Below, piece after piece: positions 24,458-31,267 of a DNA stretch of 52,115 bases. The notes under the pieces are model-generated. The model saw only the letters and a program-made list of their open reading frames with translations. It made no database searches and was not told the DNA's origin. The position numbers were made by a program, and so were the translations under genes. The stretch covers positions 1 through 52,115 of the forward strand of contig JALSJI010000072.1 of assembly GCA_026989435.1 (NCBI GenBank). Reading direction: 5' to 3'. The stretch comes from Sulfurovum sp. GTDB taxonomy: Bacteria > Campylobacterota > Campylobacteria > Campylobacterales > Sulfurovaceae. Numbering within the stretch: the stretch's first letter is position 1; each line of letters opens with the position of its first letter.

Positions 24458-25837
24458 ATGAGATATTCGACATTGTTGGCAGGAATATTGTTGCCTTTTA
24501 TGTTCTCACATGCACAAGAGGCGTCACTCACCCCTCCTGATGCAAGACCGGGAGAGTGTTATGCCAAGGTTGTGAATCCTCCGAAGTTTGAGACCGTAAG
24601 CGAAGAGATTATGATCAAAGAGGCGGCAGAGGCGATTACGATAGTACCTGCCGAGTATGAGACTATAGAGGAAGAGGTAGAGATAATACCTGCTACCAAA
24701 AAGCTTATCTCCGTACCGGCAACCTATAAAGATATGATCGAAACAATAGAGCTTCAGCCTGCCGAACGCGTATGGAAAACAGCTCTGAAAAAGGGGGCAT
24801 CTCCCGTCAATCCGGCATTAATCGATGCGATTAAAGCACAGGGTGTTGATCTGGACAATGCCGCGCCGAATAGCTGTTTTAAAGAGATCTATAAGCCGGC
24901 TGTGTATACAACGAAGACGGAGGAGATACTTGTACAAAAAGAGCGCAATGCCACGGAGGTGATTCCCGCAGAGTTTGAGACGATAGAGAAGCAGGTTGAG
25001 GTTATCCCCGCTACCAAAGAGCTGGTGGCGATAGATGCAGAATATGAAACCGTAGAAGAGAAGATCCTCGTAGAGGAGGAGAAGACGGTATGGAAAAAGG
25101 GACAAAACCCCGCACAGAAACTCTCCGGGGCTACGGGAGATATTATGTGTTTGGTAAAAGTACCTGCAAAATTTGAAACAATCAAAAAGCAGGTACTTAA
25201 AACACCTGCAAGAACCGAGATAAAAGAGATTCCTGCCGTGATGGAGACCATTGCGGTGCAAAAACTGATTGCAGAGCCGACACTTAAGCATGAAACTATT
25301 CCGGCAGTCTATACAACCGTAGAAAAGAGAGTGCTTGAGACGCCGGCTGCATTTAAGTGGGTAGGTGCCGATACGGAAATAGAAAAAGGCTGGAAAAAAA
25401 CAGGAAATCAGGTATGTTTGGTAGAGACACCAGCTGTTACGAAAGAGATTACCAAAACCGTGCTTGATACACCGGCAAGCATAGAAGAAGAGGAGGTACC
25501 TGCAACCTATGAATTGGTAAAAGTTAAAAAACTTGTTGCTGAAGCAAAAGAGGTTAAAACACCTATAGAGGCTGAATATAAAACGATAAAAAAACGTAAA
25601 AAAATTGCAGACTCCAGTGTAAGTTGGGAGCGTATTTTATGTCAGACAAACATGACAAAAGATGTGATAAAAAAAATCCAGAACGCACTCAACGAAAAAT
25701 CATACAATGTAGGCAAAGCAGACGGTATATTGGGCAAGGGTACGCGAAGGATGATAGAAAAATTCCAAAAAGAGAACGGGCTTGCAACAGGTGGCATTAC
25801 CTATGAGACTCTGCATGCCTTGAATATAGAACTTTAA
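24458..25837 (+). CDS. exported repeat protein with C-terminal peptidoglycan-binding domain
   Basis: The 459-residue product has a signal peptide (LLAGILLPFMFSHA, cleaved near residue 19-20). Residues ~34-390 are built from four long repeats. Each opens with a cysteine (34, 140, 231, 320), carries several copies of a unit like PAEYETIEEEVEIIPAT, and ends near a tryptophan (106, 212, 312, 390); a fifth cysteine is at 395. The last ~60 residues form a PG_binding_1 domain (VIKKIQNALNEKSYNVGKAD, then GILGKGTRRMIEKFQKENGL). It is probably a periplasmic or outer-membrane-linked protein holding on to the wall. The Pro-Ala-x-Tyr-Glu-Thr repeats are of unknown function. Confidence 0.8.
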   Translation: MRYSTLLAGILLPFMFSHAQEASLTPPDARPGECYAKVVNPPKFETVSEEIMIKEAAEAITIVPAEYETIEEEVEIIPATKKLISVPATYKDMIETIELQPAERVWKTALKKGASPVNPALIDAIKAQGVDLDNAAPNSCFKEIYKPAVYTTKTEEILVQKERNATEVIPAEFETIEKQVEVIPATKELVAIDAEYETVEEKILVEEEKTVWKKGQNPAQKLSGATGDIMCLVKVPAKFETIKKQVLKTPARTEIKEIPAVMETIAVQKLIAEPTLKHETIPAVYTTVEKRVLETPAAFKWVGADTEIEKGWKKTGNQVCLVETPAVTKEITKTVLDTPASIEEEEVPATYELVKVKKLVAEAKEVKTPIEAEYKTIKKRKKIADSSVSWERILCQTNMTKDVIKKIQNALNEKSYNVGKADGILGKGTRRMIEKFQKENGLATGGITYETLHALNIEL

Positions 25838-25851
25838 AAAAGCTTCATAGG

Positions 25852-25884
25852 GTCTCTTTCCTTCTTTCCGTGAGGAAAAGAGAC
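25852..25884. terminator. hairpin between the convergent PG-binding and rhodanese genes
   Basis: GTCTCTTTCCT (from 25852) pairs with AGGAAAAGAGAC (ending 25884) with one bulged base. It lies between two convergent genes and may terminate both. Confidence 0.6.
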
Positions 25885-25896
25885 AAGACCAACCCC

Positions 25897-26313
25897 CTAT
25901 TTTGCTATCTGGGCATTGGCTTTGATCAAAGCTGAAATACCGCCTTTTACATTGAGTGGCGTAAAGCCCTTTTTTTCCAATATACGCGAGGCGGCAACGG
26001 AACGATTGCCGGATTGGCAATAGACGATAATCTTTTTCTCTTTATCTCTTTTGAGCATACCGAGATTCGCCTCTAAGGCATAGAGAGGTATGAGTGTAGC
26101 ACCTTGAAGGTGTCCCTTTTTATACTCTTTGATCGTGCGGACATCCAAGAGTATTACATTCTCATCGTTCTCCAGCAGCGTTATCGCCTCTTTTGCATTA
26201 ATAGAATCAAAATTTGCAAGTATCCACCCCTTTGTATAGGCAAACCAAAAAAGTACGGAGGCCAGTACGGTCAGGTAAAGTAGATCGGTCGTTTTTTTAG
26301 AAAATATGGCCAT
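25897..26313 (-). CDS. membrane-anchored rhodanese-like protein
   Basis: The 138-residue product has one membrane span (~11-31, LLYLTVLASVLFWFAYTKGW) and a single rhodanese domain, with VILLDVRTIKEYKKGHLQGA and the active-site loop YCQSGNRSVAA (Cys99). The domain would face the periplasm. Such proteins move sulfane sulfur, which would suit a sulfur-metabolising host, but the substrate is not known. The gene diverges from nuoA. Confidence 0.9.
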   Translation of the reverse strand: MAIFSKKTTDLLYLTVLASVLFWFAYTKGWILANFDSINAKEAITLLENDENVILLDVRTIKEYKKGHLQGATLIPLYALEANLGMLKRDKEKKIIVYCQSGNRSVAASRILEKKGFTPLNVKGGISALIKANAQIAK

Positions 26314-26448
26314 GATGTTCCTCTTTTATGATTAAAATAGAGTCCCGGCATTATAAATCTCTTTTGCTTTGTTTCACATAGTTACATTAAGAAAAGTAAT
26401 TTTTAAAACCCTAGAGAGTAAAAAATGGTTTAATTATCTTTCAGATAG

Positions 26449-26456
26449 TATAGAAT
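26449..26456 (+). promoter_or_regulatory. possible -10 region for the nuoA operon
   Basis: TATAGAAT about 75 bases before the nuoA ATG in an AT-rich stretch. GAGGAAAGAG precedes the ATG as ribosome binding site. The rest of the 217-base gap shows no other clear element. Confidence 0.35.
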
Positions 26457-26530
26457 TAATATTTTAATCAAGAGTGAAACGGTTCTTTGAGACAGTAGCA
26501 AAAGATTGATAAAAAAGAAGAGGAAAGAGT

Positions 26531-26920
26531 ATGACACATGTAATGACCGAACATCCGTATTTGGGTGTTTTTGTGCTGTTTATATTGACGGTGACGGCAT
26601 TTTCCGCCACTTTGTGGCTCGCACGTTTCGTATCACGTAAAATGGCACGACTCGATACGGAAAAACTTAAACTAAGTATCTATGAGTGTGGTCCTGAGGT
26701 GACCAAACAGCCCAATACTATTTCGGCACAGTTCTATCTCATAGCACTTCTTTTTATACTGTTTGACGTGGAGATTATCTTTATGTTCCCTTGGGCGATT
26801 GACTTTAAACTGCTTGGGTGGTTTGGTTTTGTAGAGATGATGTTGTTTATATTGCTGTTAGCAATCGGATTTATATATGCATGGAAGAAAGGAGCACTCG
26901 AATGGCACAGCATCAAGTAA
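26531..26920 (+). CDS. nuoA: complex I subunit A
   Basis: Small membrane subunit of the proton-pumping quinone oxidoreductase. The 129-residue product has three membrane spans and the family signature [11 protein letters not shown] (~residue 51) and [18 protein letters not shown] (~75-92), the conserved DVE motif in the second span. It overlaps nuoB by 19 bases. First gene of the first nuo block. Confidence 0.96.
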   Translation: MTHVMTEHPYLGVFVLFILTVTAFSATLWLARFVSRKMARLDTEKLKLSIYECGPEVTKQPNTISAQFYLIALLFILFDVEIIFMFPWAIDFKLLGWFGFVEMMLFILLLAIGFIYAWKKGALEWHSIK

Positions 26921-27447
26921 ATTATACAAGCTCGGCAGGATTGCCCATCGCTTTAACTTCGGTAGACAAACTTGTAAACTGGGGACGTTCAAATTCGCTT
27001 TGGCCGCTTACTTATGGGTTGGCTTGTTGTGCGATTGAGATGATGGCATCGGGGGCAAGCCGTTATGATTTTGACAGAATGGGGACGATTTTTAGGGCAA
27101 GTCCTAGACAGGCAGATGTGATGATCCTTGCCGGTACACTCTCTAAAAAGCATGCAGAGTTTGCCAGACGGCTTTATGATCAGATGACAGAACCGAAATG
27201 GGTTATCTCTATGGGGTCATGTGCAAATACCGGCGGTATGTTCAATACCTATGCGACGGTGCAGGGGGTGGATCGTATTATTCCCGTAGATATCTATCTG
27301 CCGGGATGTGCACCTAGACCGGAGACGCTTCAGTATGCTCTGATGATGCTTCAGAAAAAGATACGTAGAGAGTCTGCAAATATGAATAAAAATCAGAAAC
27401 AGGACTTAACAACGCAGACAAGTAAAAAAAGAGCGAGGTTAATCTAA
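26902..27447 (+). CDS. nuoB: complex I subunit B
   Basis: Holds the terminal [4Fe-4S] cluster N2 that passes electrons to quinone. The ATG at 26902 is chosen because AAAGGAG lies 7 bases upstream and the product (181 residues) has normal length; a longer frame would begin inside nuoA. Cluster ligands are in LACCAIEMM (~38), [12 protein letters not shown] and [11 protein letters not shown]. The stop shares its last A with the nuoC ATG. Confidence 0.96.
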   Translation: MAQHQVNYTSSAGLPIALTSVDKLVNWGRSNSLWPLTYGLACCAIEMMASGASRYDFDRMGTIFRASPRQADVMILAGTLSKKHAEFARRLYDQMTEPKWVISMGSCANTGGMFNTYATVQGVDRIIPVDIYLPGCAPRPETLQYALMMLQKKIRRESANMNKNQKQDLTTQTSKKRARLI

Positions 27448-28229
27448 TGCGTAAATATGTTCCTAAAGATAATGTTCAGAAGAAAGCATATTATACAGAC
27501 AGGTATCATGTAGTACCTAAGGTACCTCAATCGGAAGTAGTAGAGGGAACTCATTTTGCAAAGGTGCTTGAAGCCTTGGAAAATCTGGTGCTTTCAAGCT
27601 CGGTACAGCTTGGACAGATGGTTCTTCATATCAATCCCAAAGATAATTTTGAAGTGATAAAAATCCTAAAAGAGCAGTGCGGTTACACCCAGTGTTCAGA
27701 GCAGTCGGCAGTGGATTATCTGGCAAAAGAGAATGAATTCGAGCTCTTTTGGCAGTTATTGAATATCAATGAAGCAAAAAGAGTAAGGGTTGTGTGCCGT
27801 TTGGCAAAAGGAGAAGCTATAGAGAGTATAGTCCCGCTATTTAACTCTGCCAATTTTGCGGAACGTGAAATGTTTGATATGTTTGGTATCAAGGTAAACA
27901 ATCACCCTTTCCTCAAACGGATTATTATGCCGGATGATTGGGAGGGGCATCCTCTACTTAAGACATATCCTCTCTTTGGAGACGAGGCCGCATCATGGTA
28001 TGAAGTGGATAAAATTTTTGGTAAGGAGTACAGAGATATTATAGGGCCTGAGAATAGAGATCCTGCCAAAATAGATATGAAAGACACCAAACGTTTTTCA
28101 CGTATAGGGTATGAAGTGCCTTTTGGTACGGAGTACAATGCAGATAAAGAAGTACCGATAGAGTATAGTGAAACACTCTTGGTAAATTACAATAAAAAAG
28201 CATCTAAACAGTTAGATGAAAGGAAATAG
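27447..28229 (+). CDS. nuoC: complex I subunit C
   Basis: Peripheral-arm subunit that packs against NuoD. The 260-residue product contains the 30-kDa subunit signature: FNSANFAEREMFDMFGIKV and LKRIIMPDDWEGHPLLKTYP. It is somewhat longer than stand-alone NuoC of many bacteria, with extra residues at both ends, and is not fused to NuoD. It starts on the A of the nuoB stop codon. Confidence 0.95.
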   Translation: MRKYVPKDNVQKKAYYTDRYHVVPKVPQSEVVEGTHFAKVLEALENLVLSSSVQLGQMVLHINPKDNFEVIKILKEQCGYTQCSEQSAVDYLAKENEFELFWQLLNINEAKRVRVVCRLAKGEAIESIVPLFNSANFAEREMFDMFGIKVNNHPFLKRIIMPDDWEGHPLLKTYPLFGDEAASWYEVDKIFGKEYRDIIGPENRDPAKIDMKDTKRFSRIGYEVPFGTEYNADKEVPIEYSETLLVNYNKKASKQLDERK

Positions 28230-28238
28230 GGGGCCTTT

Positions 28239-29468
28239 ATGCAAGTACCTAATAAACTAACACCGTTTTTTGAAAATCTTAATTTTGAGCGTGATGACAA
28301 TACCATGGTAATCAACTTTGGGCCCCAACACCCCTCCGCCCACGGTCAACTTAGGCTTGTGCTGGAGCTCGATGGCGAACAGGTGGTGAAAGCCTATCCG
28401 GACATTGGCTATTTGCATCGCGGTATTGAAAAGATGGCAGAGAATATGACCTATAATGAGTTTTTGCCGACAACGGACAGACTTGACTATATCGCATCCA
28501 CATCTAACAATTATGCCTATGCTTTGGCAGTAGAGAAGCTACTGGGTATTGAGGCACCTAGACGTGCTCAGGCAATTCGTACCATGCTCTTAGAGCTTAA
28601 CCGCGTGATTTCACATCTTTTCTTTATCGCTACACATGCATTGGACGTGGGAGCTATGTCGGTATTTTTGTATGCCTTTCGTGAACGTGAGTTTGGTATG
28701 GACTTGATGGAGGATTACTGTGGAGCCAGGCTTACGCACTCGGCCGTACGCATAGGGGGTGTACCGCTTGATTTGCCGGAAGGTTGGCTAGAAAATCTTG
28801 CAGCATTTTGTGACAAAGTAGATTATGAGATTGAACATACCTACGGTGCACTACTCAATGAAAACCGTATTTGGAAGATGCGTCTGGAAGATGTAGGCGT
28901 TATCTCTGCTGAAGATGCACTCAACTGGGGGTGTACGGGTATTATGCTTAGAGGATCGGGTGTCAAATACGATATTCGAAAAGAGGAACCTTACGAGCTC
29001 TACCCTGAACTTGATTTTGACATACCCGTCTCAGACAGATGTGATTCTTATGGACGATTTAGACTCTATATGGAAGAGATGAGACAATCTACGCGTATCC
29101 TAAGACAGCTTATTCCTATTTATAAAGAGACCCAACCCCAACTTATGGCACATGCCCCTAAATATATCTCTGCAACCAAAGAGGATATTATGACACAAAA
29201 TTATGCCCTAATGCAGCACTTTGTATTGGTAGCGCAGGGGATGAGACCACCGCGCGGAGAAGTCTATGTTCCAACAGAATCACCAAAAGGCGAACTTGGT
29301 TTTTATATAAAATCCGAAGGTGACCCTTATGCCTATAGATTAAAATGTAGAGCACCTAGTTTTTTCCATACGGGGCTATTGCAAGAGTTGCTTGTAGGCA
29401 CCTATTTGGCAGATGTTGTGACCATTATCGGTACAACGAACATTGTATTTGGAGAGGTGGATAGATAA
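28239..29468 (+). CDS. nuoD: complex I subunit D
   Basis: 49-kDa-type subunit that forms the quinone-binding site with NuoB. The 409-residue product has [20 protein letters not shown] at the N terminus, [23 protein letters not shown] and [19 protein letters not shown]. All are hallmarks of the family, which descends from [NiFe] hydrogenase large subunits. Its stop overlaps the next start by one base. Confidence 0.97.
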   Translation: MQVPNKLTPFFENLNFERDDNTMVINFGPQHPSAHGQLRLVLELDGEQVVKAYPDIGYLHRGIEKMAENMTYNEFLPTTDRLDYIASTSNNYAYALAVEKLLGIEAPRRAQAIRTMLLELNRVISHLFFIATHALDVGAMSVFLYAFREREFGMDLMEDYCGARLTHSAVRIGGVPLDLPEGWLENLAAFCDKVDYEIEHTYGALLNENRIWKMRLEDVGVISAEDALNWGCTGIMLRGSGVKYDIRKEEPYELYPELDFDIPVSDRCDSYGRFRLYMEEMRQSTRILRQLIPIYKETQPQLMAHAPKYISATKEDIMTQNYALMQHFVLVAQGMRPPRGEVYVPTESPKGELGFYIKSEGDPYAYRLKCRAPSFFHTGLLQELLVGTYLADVVTIIGTTNIVFGEVDR

Positions 29469-29794
29469 TGAAGAGATATGATTTAAGACATTTGCACGAT
29501 GACTTTTATGACAGAATGGTAGAATTAATCGATAAAGGTCTTAAGGTAGACGAGGTGGGGATTTTTCTTTTTGAAGTGGGAGATTTTTCTTCTATTCAAA
29601 AATCTGCAGATGTTATTAAAGAAACGGGTCATGAACTGTTGAACTCTCTAAAATTTAATGAAGTGGATTGGACTGTTGTAGTCAAAAAACTCTCTGAAGA
29701 GGAACGTAAAGCGCGTGCAGAAGCTTTTGCCAAAGAGCTAGAAGAGAAAGCGGCAGCAGAATCAGAAACAAAGAGCCCCGAAGAGAAGGTCTAG
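29468..29794 (+). CDS. small protein at the NuoE position of Campylobacterota complex I
   Basis: The 108-residue product (KRYDLRHLHDDFYDRMVELI...) has none of the four cysteines that bind the [2Fe-2S] cluster of true NuoE. It ends in an acidic, Ala/Glu/Lys-rich tail. In Helicobacter (HP1264) and Campylobacter (Cj1575c) small non-NuoE proteins occupy this site, and complex I takes electrons from flavodoxin rather than NADH. This gene fits that slot by position and size. In those species a second odd gene replaces nuoF; here no such gene follows, and a reversed flavoprotein gene lies there instead. Confidence 0.75.
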   Translation: MKRYDLRHLHDDFYDRMVELIDKGLKVDEVGIFLFEVGDFSSIQKSADVIKETGHELLNSLKFNEVDWTVVVKKLSEEERKARAEAFAKELEEKAAAESETKSPEEKV

Positions 29795-29828
29795 AACATT
29801 ATATTTTATGGATTTATCGTAAAAAGAG

Positions 29829-29849
29829 AGGTCTCTTTCTAAGAGACCT
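29829..29849. terminator. perfect 9-bp hairpin splitting the nuo locus
   Basis: AGGTCTCTT (29829-29837) pairs with AAGAGACCT (29841-29849). On the minus strand it is followed by CTCTTTTT, a good intrinsic terminator for the fqrB-like gene. On the plus strand it would also end the nuoABCD transcript. Confidence 0.7.
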
Positions 29850-29870
29850 TTGTAGGTCTTAGATAGCTTA

Positions 29871-30857
29871 TTAGCTTTTGGCAGCGATGTCATTGATAGC
29901 GAATGATGCATGGTTGAATGCAAGCGCAATACTCCCCTGATCAGTCACCACGTCACCGATAGTATAAAGTCCGGGGATATTTGTCTCCATTGTTTTTTCA
30001 TTAATAATCGGTTCATCCCATTTTCCCGTCTCTATCCCTGAGTTGACAAGAAAGTCTTTTGGGCTGGTTCCTCCAAGTGCATAGACCACTCTGTCATATA
30101 CTTCACTTGTACCGTCCGTAAAGTTTACCTTAACCAGTTCATCTTCCGTAGCTTCAACACTTTCGACATCCACGCCCATTTTATTAAGGAGTTTGCCGTT
30201 ATTGATATATTTCATGGTCAATTCCGTATTGACTGGATTCATTCTCGTGATTTCCGGTTTTCTATAGTTTAAGGTAACAACACAATCTTGCATATCATCC
30301 TGCTCAACCAGCCCATAAGCATATTCACCAGCAGTATCTCCACCCCCTACAACCATAACTCTTTCACCGTTTTTTACATCGGAAAGATTGAAATTGAGGC
30401 GGGGTTTAATGGCTTTTGGAAATTTGTAGCCCGGTTTGTTTGGCTTACCCATTCTTCCGACAGAGACAATTACGTTTTTGGTCTTGACGATATCTTGACC
30501 AAACGGGATATGAAATAATCCGTCTTCGCCTTTTTTCGCATAGGCGACCTCTGTATTATAGACAAATTTGTCCAGTACACCGTGAGAAGCAAGTAGATCA
30601 TCCATCTGTTGGATATACTCCTCTTTTGAACACTCTTCAAATGTGACATTGCCTTCAAATTCAAATTTGATACCCATCCAGTCTTTATCGACCCTTTTGC
30701 CTTTTTTGTAAAATTTGTGGATCATATAATTGTGTGTCTCTGCTTTGTCTACTACTATGATATTATGAATACCTGCCAATTTTGCTTCAATGGCACTTGC
30801 CATGCCTCCAGGTCCTGCACCAATGATTGCTATATCAAATATTTCGTTTGAAGCCAT
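29871..30857 (-). CDS. fqrB: FqrB-like flavoprotein (NADPH:flavodoxin/quinone reductase family)
   Basis: The ATG at 30857 is chosen because AAGGA lies 8 bases upstream and the FAD motif follows at once (FDIAIIGAGPGGMASAIEA), giving 328 residues. A second Rossmann motif is VMVVGGGDTAGEYAYGL (~residue 170) and the C-terminal FAD motif is IPGLYTIGDVV. It has the thioredoxin-reductase fold but no CxxC redox pair. ETHNYMIHKFYKKGKRVDKD resembles the same segment of Helicobacter HP1164 and Campylobacter Cj0559, shown to be FqrB, which exchanges electrons between NADPH and flavodoxin. It lies reversed inside the complex I locus, convergent with the NuoE-position gene and divergent from nuoG. A YpdA-type reductase is the alternative. 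Confidence 0.75.
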   Translation of the reverse strand: MASNEIFDIAIIGAGPGGMASAIEAKLAGIHNIIVVDKAETHNYMIHKFYKKGKRVDKDWMGIKFEFEGNVTFEECSKEEYIQQMDDLLASHGVLDKFVYNTEVAYAKKGEDGLFHIPFGQDIVKTKNVIVSVGRMGKPNKPGYKFPKAIKPRLNFNLSDVKNGERVMVVGGGDTAGEYAYGLVEQDDMQDCVVTLNYRKPEITRMNPVNTELTMKYINNGKLLNKMGVDVESVEATEDELVKVNFTDGTSEVYDRVVYALGGTSPKDFLVNSGIETGKWDEPIINEKTMETNIPGLYTIGDVVTDQGSIALAFNHASFAINDIAAKS

Positions 30858-31267
30858 ATATCTATCCTTTGTTATAAAATTTTGTAGAACAATACCATGA
30901 GCCGTTTTAAACATACATGAGATAACAAAATAGTGTAAAAAGTATCTAGTCAGTGAGTATTTAGGTGACATAAATGGAAAGTAATAGAAAAAATATTTAT
31001 CTTGTAATAAGCGTTTTTTCAACTACCTCCGTGTTAGACGATGCCATAAACGGTGCATACGTAGAGGCGAGGTTTGGGGGGGGGAGCATTTACGGTGTTT
31101 AAAATTGATACATTTTAACATGAAATCAAATAGAATGTAAATTTATACTTTAGTATTAAGTGCATATCTGTTATCCTCTAATTAAATTTATAAAATTCAA
31201 GAATTGACCGCTTATTATTTTTGTATTGTAGAAGGTCGATAATTTATAATAAAGAGTAGGAAAAAAT
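30858..31267. other. 410-base divergent intergenic region fqrB / nuoG
   Basis: It holds promoters in both directions. TATAAT at 31245-31250 lies 18 bases before nuoG, and an A/T-rich leader with AAGGA precedes fqrB. A block around 31021-31084 is GC-richer than the rest and ends in nine consecutive G. TTGACC (31204) and AGGTCGA (31233) form a loose inverted repeat upstream of the nuoG -10 box. No gene is seen. Confidence 0.6.
31076..31084 (+). repeat. homopolymer run of nine G
   Basis: Nine G in a row between GGTTT and AGCATT, 184 bases before nuoG and 219 bases before fqrB. In Campylobacter and Helicobacter, G runs of this length commonly change length by slippage. Here it is in a promoter region, not a coding frame. 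Confidence 0.9.

Noticed and set aside
24818-25291. Long open frames on the minus strand inside the repeat protein gene
   Set aside because: They are by-products of the biased repeat codons of the plus-strand gene. They have no start signals or recognisable protein features.
30858-31022. 55-codon N-terminal extension of the FqrB-like protein
   Set aside because: The extension is Tyr/Phe-rich and unlike the family, and a good ribosome binding site and the FAD motif fix the start at 30857.
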